Below, in pieces: positions 1 to 8,741 of a stretch of DNA of 64,000 nt; the stretch's first letter is position 1, and the number at the start of each line of letters is the position of its first letter. The notes beneath the pieces are model-generated. The model ran no database searches and was not told where the DNA came from. It worked only from the letters and a program-made list of their open reading frames with translations. The stretch comes from JAAZKI01 sp012799905 (GTDB taxonomy: Bacteria > Verrucomicrobiota > Lentisphaeria > Oligosphaerales > Oligosphaeraceae). The position numbers and the translations under genes were made by a program. The stretch lies in contig JBMNFR010000009.1 in assembly GCA_050949415.1 (NCBI GenBank), positions 310,001-374,000 on the forward strand, written 5' to 3'.

Positions 1-2
1 GA

Positions 3-914
3 CTCCGCGTCAGCAATCTCGAAATCGTTGAGTCCCGGTCGCGCCCGCCCATCGCTCTGCACGAACATTACCCCACGCCGTCAGGACTGGCCAAAGTGTA
101 CGGCGAACTGACCCTGCACCGAAACGGCCAAAAAAGCACTATCGCCCTGAACGACGAATGGGTGAAAACGAATTTTCCGGTGCGAACCTTCCGGTCGGTT
201 CCCCGGGTCATGCCGAAATTGACCCGTCTGGCGCCGGCAAAAGAAGTCATCAACTACCAAGGCACGGCCGTCACCCTGCCTGCCGTCAAAGTCCGCAACA
301 ACGCCGTCTACTACATACATGCCAAGACTGGACAAACCATTACCTTCACTGTCCACCTCGGGCTTGTGCCTCGGGCGAGGACGCCGAACGTGCCTTGCAT
401 CCTGCGCACACCGTCCGGAGACGCCCTTGAACTCGGTCAACTCGCCGCCGATGCAGACCAGGCCTTTACCGTCGCCAAAGCCCCGGAAACCGGCATTTAC
501 ACTCTTGAATTCCCTGACCTGAAGCGCAACTACACTATTCTCAAGGCCAGCAACCGCCCTGCCGCCCTGCTGGCACCCGAACGAGGCTTGAATTTCTTCT
601 GCACTAATCAATCGTTCCAAATCTTTGCGCCAGCCAATTCAAACGCCTTTGCTCTCAAATTCTGGGGCGCTGGACAGGAAGGGGTCAAAATCACCCTGCG
701 CGAGCCGGACGGCAACGACGTCTGGACTCAAGACAACATCTTCGCAGCCGAGCAGTTCGACGCCACCGACGCGCAGGCCAAAGCCGGCGGCCTATGGACA
801 GTCATTCCCCAAAAGCCGAGCTCCGGCGTCCTGGAAGACTACTATATGCAAATCTTCGGCGTTCCGCCCCTAATCGTACTTTGGCCAGCCGACGCCCTGC
901 CCAGCAAGCCCTGA
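3..914 (+). CDS. C-terminal part of a large secreted-type protein (5' end outside window)
   Basis: The reading frame is already open at the first bases of the window, so this is the tail of a longer gene. A GTG at 96 lies inside the open frame and is not a convincing start. No catalytic motif is visible in the part seen. The last ~110 residues, from a segment reading LNFFCTNQSFQIFAP through a W-T-V-I-P stretch, resemble by eye the last ~110 residues of the 1467-aa protein at 54015 and may be the same beta-sandwich end module. I infer a secreted or cell-surface polysaccharide-related protein. The precise function cannot be given from the fragment. The next gene begins 74 bases downstream and has a very different base composition. 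Confidence 0.75.
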   Translation, partial: LRVSNLEIVESRSRPPIALHEHYPTPSGLAKVYGELTLHRNGQKSTIALNDEWVKTNFPVRTFRSVPRVMPKLTRLAPAKEVINYQGTAVTLPAVKVRNNAVYYIHAKTGQTITFTVHLGLVPRARTPNVPCILRTPSGDALELGQLAADADQAFTVAKAPETGIYTLEFPDLKRNYTILKASNRPAALLAPERGLNFFCTNQSFQIFAPANSNAFALKFWGAGQEGVKITLREPDGNDVWTQDNIFAAEQFDATDAQAKAGGLWTVIPQKPSSGVLEDYYMQIFGVPPLIVLWPADALPSKP

Positions 915-988
915 CCGCAATACAACTAGGAACGCCTCAGCACATTATAGATGCGCACGACAAGCTAACGAAAGAAGCAAGGTGAGAA

Positions 989-2539
989 ATGTCTAAACAT
1001 GAAAAGGATTATACGCCACCAAAAAAAAGGCTGAAAATTATCCCAGTTCTCTTTATTGCAGCCTTTTTTATCATACAAATTCTGGCCTATCTGCTACTTT
1101 TCATTAGATATTTCCGATTCATAGATATAACTATATCTTCCTGGTTGATAATATCTTTAGTCTTTGCTGTCCTGATAGTAAATACTGAGGAAGACTCAAA
1201 TATTAAAATCTCTTGGGTATTATTGGCCTTAGTCTTTCCGATATTCGGAATACTCTTATATATATTCTTTCACCTATTGCCTGGACAAAGAATGGTCTCC
1301 AGACTGATAAAAAGACGGAAAAAAATTGCCAGGCCATATAATAGGCAAAATGAAGATGTCTTATTAAAATTAAAACAGCTAGACAAAAAGAAAAAGCAGA
1401 CGGCGGACTACCTTTATAAGTTAGGCTTTCCCGTGTTTTCCAATACCAAAGTTAAATACTTTGAATTGGGTGAATATTTGTTTGAAGCCATGTTTGAAGA
1501 CTTGGAAAAGGCCGAAGACTTTATCTTTATGGAGTTTTTTATCCTGTCGCCCGGACAGATTTTAGATAGAATAATTGAAATTTTATCCCGAAAAGCCAAA
1601 GAAGGAGTCAGGGTAAAGTTCCTCTACGACGGCACAAACACGTTTTTCCTGCCCAAAAAAGTGATTGAAAGATTGGAAAGAGCAGGAATTGAATGCAAAG
1701 TATATTCTCCAGTAAAGGCAATTTTGACGACGGTGCACAATAACCGCGACCACAGAAAAATCTTAGTAATAGATAATAAAGTGGCCTATACCGGCGGTGT
1801 AAACCTGGCCGATGAATATGCTAATATATATCAAAAGTACGGTCATTGGCTTGACACAGGGGTCAGACTTGAAGGAGAAGCAGTTAAATCCTTTACCCTA
1901 ATGGTAATAGAACTTTGGAACTTGCGGAATGACAGTGACACTCATCCGGAATATTTGAAGACAAGTCACTCGATAAAAAGCGATAAGTTGTCTTTCTCTA
2001 TACCCTTTTCAGAAAATCCTCATGCCAAAGACTGGGTAGGAGAAACAGTATATATTGACATAATTACTCAGGCAAAAGACTATGTCTATATAGCATCTCC
2101 TTATTTTACCATCTCTGAAAGGATGGTAGGCGCTTTAAAAATGGCAGCGGGAATGGGGGTAGATGTAAAGTTGATCTTTCCCCATATAGGAGACCACGGC
2201 GGATTCCCCACGATGGTGGGAAGAAGCTACTATAATGAACTCACTAGAAGAGGAGTTAAAATTTATGAATATGAACCGGGATTTGTCCATGCCAAGACAT
2301 TAGTATCCGATAATACTACCAGCCTGGTAGGAACTATAAATATGGATTACAGAAGTTTCTATCTCCACCATGAAAATGCTGTACTCTTCTATGATAAGGA
2401 GCTGGCTGGACAAATAAAGGAACATTGGGACAGAGTCTTGGAAAAATGCATACTGATTACACAAAGTGAATATAGAAATTTCAGTTTGCCAAGCAGAATC
2501 ACTGGCAGGGTGTTGAGGCTCTTTGCACCACTGATGTAA
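989..2539 (+). CDS. cls: Cardiolipin synthase (phospholipase D superfamily), foreign base composition
   Basis: This 516-aa protein should join two phosphatidylglycerols, or use another phosphatidyl donor, to make cardiolipin at the inner membrane. Three hydrophobic segments fill roughly residues 15-105. Two phospholipase D HKD motifs follow: HRKILVIDNKVAYTGG near 250 and HAKTLVSDNTTSLVGT near 433. Length and order match the Bacillota-type synthases (known family). The start is supported by an AAGGTGAGA ribosome site just ahead of ATG. The whole gene is rich in A and T in all codon positions (aaa, ata, tta are frequent), unlike every other gene here, which points to recent horizontal acquisition. 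It stands alone, with a minus-strand gene convergent downstream. Confidence 0.93.
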   Translation: MSKHEKDYTPPKKRLKIIPVLFIAAFFIIQILAYLLLFIRYFRFIDITISSWLIISLVFAVLIVNTEEDSNIKISWVLLALVFPIFGILLYIFFHLLPGQRMVSRLIKRRKKIARPYNRQNEDVLLKLKQLDKKKKQTADYLYKLGFPVFSNTKVKYFELGEYLFEAMFEDLEKAEDFIFMEFFILSPGQILDRIIEILSRKAKEGVRVKFLYDGTNTFFLPKKVIERLERAGIECKVYSPVKAILTTVHNNRDHRKILVIDNKVAYTGGVNLADEYANIYQKYGHWLDTGVRLEGEAVKSFTLMVIELWNLRNDSDTHPEYLKTSHSIKSDKLSFSIPFSENPHAKDWVGETVYIDIITQAKDYVYIASPYFTISERMVGALKMAAGMGVDVKLIFPHIGDHGGFPTMVGRSYYNELTRRGVKIYEYEPGFVHAKTLVSDNTTSLVGTINMDYRSFYLHHENAVLFYDKELAGQIKEHWDRVLEKCILITQSEYRNFSLPSRITGRVLRLFAPLM

Positions 2540-2560
2540 ACAGGAAGATTGACTTGGTGG

Positions 2561-2609
2561 AAAAAAAGCGCGGGGGTGGAAAGGACAGCAGCCCTTTCCA
2601 CCCCCGCGC
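2561..2609 (-). terminator. Rho-independent terminator of the minus-strand pilin-like gene
   Basis: A perfect 17-bp inverted repeat (arms 2568-2584 and 2593-2609) encloses an 8-base loop. On the minus strand it is followed by seven T residues (plus-strand A run 2561-2567), so it is a classic intrinsic terminator for the gene ending at 2660. It can also act, less ideally, on transcripts from the cls gene. Confidence 0.85.
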
Positions 2610-2659
2610 AAATTTCAACTATATTTTCGGATAAGCTCTAAACCGTACGCCCGCCCGCT

Positions 2660-3400
2660 TTAATGCGACACCTTGGCGAAATTCTTGCTGAATATCCACA
2701 CTGTCGGCATCGTTTGCCCAACAACCTTGTACTCATGCTTAAAGTACTCAGCGAATTTAGCGGTGCTGTTGATGGACTCGACATGGCCGTCGACAAAGGA
2801 GAAATTAGAGCTGTCGCCATGTGCGCCAATCCAGAACATACGGTCGGCCGAGGAAGTAACCGCCGGCGGCGCCCACTGGTAGCCATTGGCGTCATTAAGG
2901 GAGGAGTGGCCAGTGCCGTAAGAATCTCCAATCCACAGGAAGGACGACGGATTCTTCACCTTGTTCAGAAACACAAAGTCGTCAGTGTACGGGTTGGTGC
3001 TCCAACTCGTGGGCACGTTGACGTAGTAGCCAGTCGGTATTTGGATGCGACGGCAACCATACGTCTGATACGTGGTTCTGTACCTGAATGGCATTCGGCC
3101 CGGGCAGACAGCCTCGTCCGGCGACGAGCTTGATAAGTAGCTGGTGTCCCGGTTGTAGTACCTACACAAACTCCCTACCCAGTCAGAGGACCAATTGACA
3201 TTCACAATCACCGTGTCGTCATAGTCTTGACGGTAAAACATGATCCCCATCATCATCTGCTTCAGGTTGTTGACACAGCTGATCGAACGCGCTTTCTCGC
3301 GCGCCTTGCTCAAAGCCGGCAACAGCATCGCCGCCAAGATCGCGATGATGGCAATGACGACCAATAACTCAATTAAAGTAAAATAGATAACTTTGCGCAT
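2660..3400 (-). CDS. Prepilin-type protein with H-x9-DG signature
   Basis: A 246-aa exported protein. The N-terminus carries the type IV prepilin/type II pseudopilin signal (FTLIELLVVIAIIAILAAML), whose conserved Glu at +5 would be recognised by prepilin peptidase. Next come the usual KAREKAR and CVNNLKQ elements, then a beta-rich head. Near the C-terminus is HGDSSNFSFVDGH, the H-x9-DG signature of the PVC-type pilin-like family. A GGAGG ribosome site lies 8 bases before ATG, and an intrinsic terminator lies directly downstream. The substrate or assembly partner is unknown. Proteins of this kind occur in very large numbers in Lentisphaerota (established knowledge), and their role is still unclear. 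Confidence 0.9.
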   Translation of the reverse strand: MRKVIYFTLIELLVVIAIIAILAAMLLPALSKAREKARSISCVNNLKQMMMGIMFYRQDYDDTVIVNVNWSSDWVGSLCRYYNRDTSYLSSSSPDEAVCPGRMPFRYRTTYQTYGCRRIQIPTGYYVNVPTSWSTNPYTDDFVFLNKVKNPSSFLWIGDSYGTGHSSLNDANGYQWAPPAVTSSADRMFWIGAHGDSSNFSFVDGHVESINSTAKFAEYFKHEYKVVGQTMPTVWIFSKNFAKVSH

Positions 3401-3676
3401 GGGCTTACCCTCCGTTTGCTATAGTTGCTGGGAATCAGATAGTGCGTATTTGTTAGGTTTAGCATAGCACTATGTTAATTCTAGCACCTGGCTGCCTGAA
3501 AATCAAGGCAGCAGGACTACTTTTCTTTAGATAAAGAACGCGATGTACCCTCGGCACAACCCCAAAATCGCAAAATTCCCCTGGCTGCCATTTTTTTGAG
3601 GGAAGGATGTTTGCAAATCCGTGGTCAGGCGCTAAAGTATTATCTAGTCAAACAGGAATGGCCTGATTGCACCCCT

Positions 3677-3761
3677 GGTAGGGTACCGAAGTGGCCAAAC
3701 GGGGCAGACTGTAAATCTGCTAGCTATGCTTTCCGTGGTTCGAATCCACGCCCTACCACCA
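3677..3761 (+). tRNA. tRNA-Tyr (anticodon GTA)
   Basis: The acceptor arms GGTAGGG (3677-3683) and CCCTACC (3751-3757) pair. The anticodon stem GCAGA/TCTGC encloses the loop CTGTAAA with anticodon GTA at 3711-3713. The T arm is GTGG-TTCGAAT-CCAC. A long variable arm is present, as expected for bacterial tRNA-Tyr. Discriminator A and an encoded CCA end the gene at 3761. Confidence 0.96.
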
Positions 3762-3772
3762 CACTGATAATC

Positions 3773-3806
3773 AAGGACTTACGGAAAAACCGTAAGTCCT
3801 TTTTTT
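3773..3806 (+). terminator. Intrinsic terminator after tRNA-Tyr
   Basis: The inverted repeat AAGGACTTACGG / CCGTAAGTCCTT has a five-A loop and is followed by a T run to 3806, 12 bases past the tRNA. Confidence 0.93.
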
Positions 3807-4219
3807 CGCCCGGAACGTCCTGAAACATGGTGTTTTGACCGAATACCTGGATAAAAACTGGATAAACTTTTCGGCCTGCTTCAGCCCAACCAAGCCCTTG
3901 CTGCTCCGTACAGTGCCGCTTGAGCAAATGTTGGGGCACGGAAGGACAAATTGCAACCAACTGTCTTGCCGATTTTTAGTTATATATTATATTATAAGAC
4001 TTTTCAGCTTGTGATTTTCCAGTATTGGCATGACTTTCCAGCCACAACACGCCCTTCCCGGCTGTTGCTGCTGTCGTCGCTAGCCAATCTGGTTTCTGCT
4101 TTCAATGAATGATAGTGAAAGATTTTTGAACCTATTTCTCTTTCTCCCCTCTCTTCCTTCGCTGCTCCGACGGCGGAAGACAGCGCGACCCTCAGCCAAC
4201 AAGCAGGAAAGGCCCCAGC
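3807..4219. other. Intergenic, no gene seen
   Basis: About 410 bases between the tRNA terminator and the GH4 gene. An A+T-rich stretch (3972-4000, several TATA-like words) could hold the promoter of the downstream gene, but no clean -35/-10 pair was found. No repeat unit of the families seen elsewhere was recognised. Confidence 0.4.
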
Positions 4220-5563
4220 ATGACAAAAATCGCTTTTATGGGTGCAGGCAGCACCGTTTTTGCTAAGAATGTCCTTGGCGACTGTTTGTTGACGGATTGT
4301 CTGCGCAATGCTCAATACGCTCTTTATGACATTGATCACGAGCGTCTCAAGGAATCCGGCATGATGCTGAAGAACTTGAACGCCAACCTCAATGACAACC
4401 GCGCTGAAATCAACACCTACCTCGGCGTCAAGAACCGTCGCGCTGCACTGCGAAACGCAGATTTTGTCATCAACGCCATCCAGGTCGGCGGCTATGAGCC
4501 ATGCACGGTCATCGACTTTGAGGTTCCCAAAAAATACGGCTTGCAGCAGACCATTGGGGACACGCTTGGCATCGGCGGCATTTTCCGCGCCTTGCGCACC
4601 ATCCCGGCTCTGGAGGGCTTTGCGCGGGACGTGCAGGCCGTCTGCCCAAACGCCTGGTTCCTCAACTACACCAATCCGGTCTCGATTCTGACCGGCTATC
4701 TGCTGCAAAAATTCAACATCAAGGCCGTTGGTCTCTGCCATTCCGTGCAAGTTTGCGCCGAGCATCTTCTGCGTTCTCTGGACCTCTGGGAGAAATATGC
4801 TCCGGTCACCTGGCGGATTGCCGGCATCAACCACATGTCCTGGCTCCTAGAAATCCGCAAAAACAACAAGGACCTGTATCCGGAAATCCGCAAGGCGGCT
4901 GAGAAGAGGAACCGCGCCGCCCGCAAACAAGGGGGCGAGAAGCACAACGACATGGTGCGCTTCGAAATCCTCAAGCATTTCGGCTACTACAACACTGAGT
5001 CCTCCGAGCATACGGCCGAATACCATCCCTACTTCATCAAACGCCTGTATCCCGAATTGGTGGAAGAATTCAACATTCCTCTGGATGAGTACCCACGCCG
5101 CTGTCGGGTGCAGATCGACAACTGGCGAGACCAACGCGACGCACTGGTCCACAACAAGAAGCTGACTCACTCCAGAACCAATGAATACGGCTCGCGCATC
5201 ATTGAGGCGATAGTCACTGACAATCCCATTGAAATCGGCGGCAACATCCTCAACTGCGGCCTCATTGACAACCTGCCGGCAGACGCCGTCGTCGAAGTGC
5301 CGTGCCTGGTCAACCGCAACGGCGTCCAAGGCTGCCGGGTCGGAGCGCTTCCGCTTCAATGCGCTGCCCTCAACATGACCCACATCAATGTGCATCAGCT
5401 CGTGATTGAAGCCGCCGCCACCCATTCCCGCAGCCTGATCTACCAGGCCGCGATGCTCGATCCGCGCACCCGCTCAGAATTGTCGTTGGACGACATCCGC
5501 TCCCTGTGCGACGACCTGATCGAGGCACACACCCGCGAGAACATGCTTCCGGAATACACATAA
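4220..5563 (+). CDS. Glycoside hydrolase family 4, alpha-galactosidase (MelA) type
   Basis: A 447-aa cytoplasmic enzyme of the GH4 family, which cleaves alpha- or beta-glycosides by an NAD+- and metal-dependent redox mechanism. The N-terminal Rossmann motif reads KIAFMGAGSTVFAKNVL. The stretch FLNYTNPVS, the metal-binding CHSVQ and the GINHMSWLLEI box are those of the MelA branch, and the length is normal for the family. The start is backed by an AGGAAAGG site 8 bases upstream. The gene is alone on its strand, with a long repeat region downstream. Alpha-galactosidase is the closest assignment. Alpha-glucosidase or alpha-glucuronidase activity occurs in sister branches and cannot be excluded. 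Confidence 0.88.
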   Translation: MTKIAFMGAGSTVFAKNVLGDCLLTDCLRNAQYALYDIDHERLKESGMMLKNLNANLNDNRAEINTYLGVKNRRAALRNADFVINAIQVGGYEPCTVIDFEVPKKYGLQQTIGDTLGIGGIFRALRTIPALEGFARDVQAVCPNAWFLNYTNPVSILTGYLLQKFNIKAVGLCHSVQVCAEHLLRSLDLWEKYAPVTWRIAGINHMSWLLEIRKNNKDLYPEIRKAAEKRNRAARKQGGEKHNDMVRFEILKHFGYYNTESSEHTAEYHPYFIKRLYPELVEEFNIPLDEYPRRCRVQIDNWRDQRDALVHNKKLTHSRTNEYGSRIIEAIVTDNPIEIGGNILNCGLIDNLPADAVVEVPCLVNRNGVQGCRVGALPLQCAALNMTHINVHQLVIEAAATHSRSLIYQAAMLDPRTRSELSLDDIRSLCDDLIEAHTRENMLPEYT

Positions 5564-5616
5564 GCAAGCGACTCGGAGCAAAAACCACAGTTGGCCACTT
5601 TTCGCATGCCTAACCT

Positions 5617-5673
5617 GCCGTACGTAGTTCAAGCTTCTGCTTGCCGTACATACCTCGCTTGCTGTCGGCGTCG
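5617..5673 (+). repeat. Single diverged unit of the hairpin repeat family
   Basis: It carries the same words as the array that follows (CTGCCGTACGTAGTTCAAG, a CAAGC-TTCT-GCTTG hairpin, TACCTCGCTTGC). It stands alone 450 bases before the array and its stem sequence differs from the main units. Confidence 0.75.
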
Positions 5674-6115
5674 CTTTGTAATGGCGCGAATTTGACGGTT
5701 TCGATTGGCGGCCCGAATGATACTAATTTTTGATAGCTGCTTGTGTTTTTTGTAGATTCTTCACGATTTTTCTTGAAAAAAACTTACAAATAAATATCTT
5801 CTTATCAGTCTGCCTGTTCTTTTTACTTCAAGGCAGATGGTCATTTCATATAAACTTGGAGTGTTTATCCTGCCAAAGGATAGGTTGTATCGGATTTCTT
5901 GGGGGCAAGCTGGTCAGAACGACACCTAAAATTACCCGTTTTGGAAGCATGTCAACTTGAAGGATGGGCAACTGGCATCCAATCGAACAGTCCAGATCAT
6001 TCACACAGACTCCTTTCAGTTTTTTGTTTGACGGGAGGTAAGGTTGTGTTGCCTTCTACCGTCAACCGCCACTCCAAACCGTCAAAATCACGCCATTTTT
6101 CGCCGTTGCCAACAC
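5674..6115. other. Intergenic, partly A+T-rich, no supported gene
   Basis: 5710-5850 is A+T-rich and contains an open frame with no ribosome site and no recognisable motif. I see no real gene or structured element here. Confidence 0.4.
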
Positions 6116-7133
6116 TTGCACGAGCATGTAGTTCAAACTTTAGTTTGCCGTATGTCCCGCAGGCTTTAGCCTGCCGTACGTACCTCGCTTGCACGAGCAT
6201 GTAGTTCAAACTTTAGTTTGCCGTATGTCCCGCAGGCTTTAGCCTGCCGTACGTACCTCGCTTGCACGAGCATGTAGTTCAAACTTTAGTTTGCTGTATG
6301 TCCCGCAGGCTTTAGCCTGCCGTACGTACCTCGCTTGCACGAGCATGTAGTTCAAACTTTAGTTTGCTGTATGTCCCGCAGGCTTTAGCCTGCCAACACG
6401 AGCATGTAGTTCAAACTTTAGTTTGCCGTATGTCCCGCAGGCTTTAGCCTGCCAACATGCAACTCAAACTTCTGCTTGCCGTACGTACCTCGCTTGCACG
6501 AGCATGTAGTTCAAACTTTAGTTTGCTGTACGTCCCGCAGGCTTTAGCCTGCCAACATGCAACTCAAACTTCTGCCTGCAGTACGTACCTCGCTTGCACG
6601 AGCATGTAGTTCAAACTTTAGTTTGCTGTACGTCCCGCAGGCTTTAGCCTGCCAACATGCAACTCAAACTTCTGCCTGCAGTACGTACCTCGCTTGCACG
6701 AGCATGTAGTTCAAACTTTAGTTTGCTGTATGTCCCGCAGGCTTTAGCCTGCCGTACGTACCTCGCTTGCACGAGCATGTAGTTCAAACTTTAGTTTGCT
6801 GTATGTCCCGCAGGCTTTAGCCTGCCGTACGTACCTCGCTTGCACGAGCATGTAGTTCAAACTTTAGTTTGCTGTATGTCCCGCAGGCTTTAGCCTGCCG
6901 TACGTACCTCGCTTGCACGAGCATGTAGTTCAAACTTTAGTTTGCTGTATGTCCCGCAGGCTTTAGCCTGCCAACACGAGCATGTAGTTCAAACTTTAGT
7001 TTGCCGTATGTCCCGCAGGCTTTAGCCTGCCAACATGCAACTCAAACTTCTGCTTGCCGTACGTCCCTCGCTTGCACGAGCATGTAGTTCAAACTTTAGT
7101 TTGCTGTATGTCCCGCAGGCTTTAGCCTGCCGT
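6116..7133 (+). repeat. Modular tandem hairpin-repeat array, 13 units
   Basis: The word GTAGTTCAAACTTTAGTTTG occurs 13 times, starting at 6128, 6201, 6274, 6347, 6406, 6506, 6606, 6706, 6779, 6852, 6925, 6984 and 7084. The spacings are 73, 73, 73, 59, 100, 100, 100, 73, 73, 73, 59 and 100, so the ladder itself repeats. Each unit holds two hairpins with TTTA loops (CAAAC-TTTA-GTTTG and GCAGGC-TTTA-GCCTGC). The 100-nt units add a segment with AACTCAAACTTCTGC. There are no unique spacers, so this is not CRISPR. The array lies downstream of the GH4 gene and downstream of the minus-strand esterase gene, in a convergent intergenic region. Confidence 0.95.
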
Positions 7134-7168
7134 AATTTTTGCGCTTTTAGCGTTTCTGCCGCTGTGCG
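7134..7168. repeat. Short dispersed element (GCGCTTTTAGCGTTTCTGCCGC type)
   Basis: It is nearly the reverse complement of 50817-50859, sharing GCGGCAGAAACGCTAAAAGCGC. It ends the hairpin array. Confidence 0.6.
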
Positions 7169-7220
7169 TCGGTGAACGCGGCGGACATGGGACATGGCGG
7201 ACAGCGTATTCCAAGCTCAT

Positions 7221-7244
7221 CTCGCCCCTCGCCCCTCGCCCCTA
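7221..7244 (-). repeat. GGGGCGA heptamer array (short)
   Basis: About three heptamers on the minus strand, 12 bases beyond the stop codon of the minus-strand esterase gene. The G-rich strand is the sense strand of that gene. Confidence 0.8.
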
Positions 7245-7255
7245 AAATTGGAATC

Positions 7256-8560
7256 TTATTTCGGCAGCACTTCACTCATGCGAGCCATGCCCTTGGGATT
7301 TTGGGAGGTGTGGGTGCCGTTCGGGATTACGCTCATGACCTTGTGAGTGGTTGCTGGCAGGTTGTTGTAGACTGCATACACGCTGGTCGGCACGCAGGTC
7401 AGGTCAACAAAGCCGGTTGACAAGTAGGTCTCGCAGGTGATCCGAGTGGCGAAGTTGACATTGTCGAAATACTCGGCAGTGCGGGCGATAGCGGCGGTGG
7501 CTTCATCCATGCTGCCGTCTGCCGCCACTGCATACAAGCGCGGCCAGCCGGCTTGGCGGCGCGGGATTGCACGGGTGCCGGCATGGTCGCTGAGGGCGGG
7601 CACCGAGGATACGCACAGCGTGACCTGCTGGTCAAGAGCTGCCGCTGCGATGGCCTGGCCGCCGCCCTGGCTGCTCCCATAGACAACCAGAGTCTTGCCG
7701 TCCCATTCCGGACGCGTCTTGATATAGTCCAAAGCCCGCATGACGCGCAAGATCATGCCATTGAAATAAAATTCATCTCGGTTGTTTTTGTTGAAATGCG
7801 GGTAGCCTTTCAATTCGTTATTGGCGAGTTGTGTGTAGAATTCCGCTGGCTGGCCATTGGGCAGTCCATGTGCGTTGACATCCAGGCTGATGACGCCTTT
7901 GCGATACGGCTTGGATGAACTGCGCACGCCAGCGCCATGATAGGTGACTACAGCCGGGCAGCTTTTCGGCGCTGCACCTATCGGGATGCTGAGGTAGCCG
8001 GACACTGGCTTGGGGCCGGCGCATTCAACCTGCACGTCGTAGAGTTCGAAGCCGTCCGCGGCATTTTCGATGCGGGTCAGCGTGGCTTTGACCGGAACCT
8101 TGTCGAGCTCGGCCCGGCGTGCGGCCCAGAACGCATCATAGTCCGCTGGCTTTTGGCCGGCATAGGTGATTTTTTCCGGCTCGACCATCGCGCCGACGCC
8201 GCGGGAACTGCGTTTTTTCACAGGCAGGGCCTTGCCTTCAGCATCAACCGGGGTGAAGAGTACGTATGTCCATCCGGGAAAGTCGAGTTTAGTCTGAATG
8301 GAGACCGGCTCCAGGGCGCTGGTCAGTTCGCCGCTGGTGGTGCTGTCGCCATCGGCCTTGAGGGTGTATTTCAGTTTGGTGCCGACCTGGGGCTTGCCGT
8401 CTGCCAGCAGCTGGATGTTGAAAGTGATGGTTTCGCCGCAGGCGTAGATGCCGTCCGGCTTGTCGGTTGTGCCGAGCAAGGTGTACTCTTGAGCCACGGC
8501 TGATAGCGTAAAGACGACAGCCGCCACGCAACTGGTCAGAAATGCGATACGGTTGTTCAT
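7256..8560 (-). CDS. Secreted acetyl xylan esterase-like carbohydrate esterase (CE7 family)
   Basis: A 434-aa exported esterase that should remove acetyl groups from xylo-oligosaccharides. The signal peptide is visible in residues 1-23, ending AVA. A beta-rich module of about 110 residues is followed by an alpha/beta hydrolase. The nucleophile elbow YGSSQGGG has Ser297. GFVDLTCVPTSVYAVYNN matches the CE7 acid region, and NGTHT supplies the likely His. I chose the ATG at 8560 because it directly precedes the signal peptide and follows GAAAGG. A TTG 15 bases upstream is less likely. Cephalosporin-C deacetylase is the alternative family name. A heptamer repeat and the large hairpin array lie just downstream. 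Confidence 0.85.
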   Translation of the reverse strand: MNNRIAFLTSCVAAVVFTLSAVAQEYTLLGTTDKPDGIYACGETITFNIQLLADGKPQVGTKLKYTLKADGDSTTSGELTSALEPVSIQTKLDFPGWTYVLFTPVDAEGKALPVKKRSSRGVGAMVEPEKITYAGQKPADYDAFWAARRAELDKVPVKATLTRIENAADGFELYDVQVECAGPKPVSGYLSIPIGAAPKSCPAVVTYHGAGVRSSSKPYRKGVISLDVNAHGLPNGQPAEFYTQLANNELKGYPHFNKNNRDEFYFNGMILRVMRALDYIKTRPEWDGKTLVVYGSSQGGGQAIAAAALDQQVTLCVSSVPALSDHAGTRAIPRRQAGWPRLYAVAADGSMDEATAAIARTAEYFDNVNFATRITCETYLSTGFVDLTCVPTSVYAVYNNLPATTHKVMSVIPNGTHTSQNPKGMARMSEVLPK

Positions 8561-8741
8561 GCTCCTGCCTTTCAAAAAATATAGAGTTGGGGAATCTGGG
8601 AGGGAAACTTAAGACTAAAGCCATAAAAGTAATGCAAGAGAGCCGGAAATCAACTGCCGCTGTCCGACCTAATAGGGCTTTTGCCTCAAGGGCGTTATAT
8701 TATAGATATTTTCCGGAACACGGTTCAGCAAGGATAGACTG

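Noticed and set aside
3681..3760. Attachment site at tRNA-Tyr for the foreign cls gene
   Set aside because: No second copy of the tRNA 3' end and no integrase gene was found near cls.
5730..5960. 76-codon hydrophobic open frame
   Set aside because: No ribosome site, no homology that I recognise, and it lies in an A+T-rich gap where chance frames are expected.
6116..7133. CRISPR array
   Set aside because: The repeats are contiguous and their between-repeat sequence is itself repeated. There are no unique spacers and no cas genes in the window.
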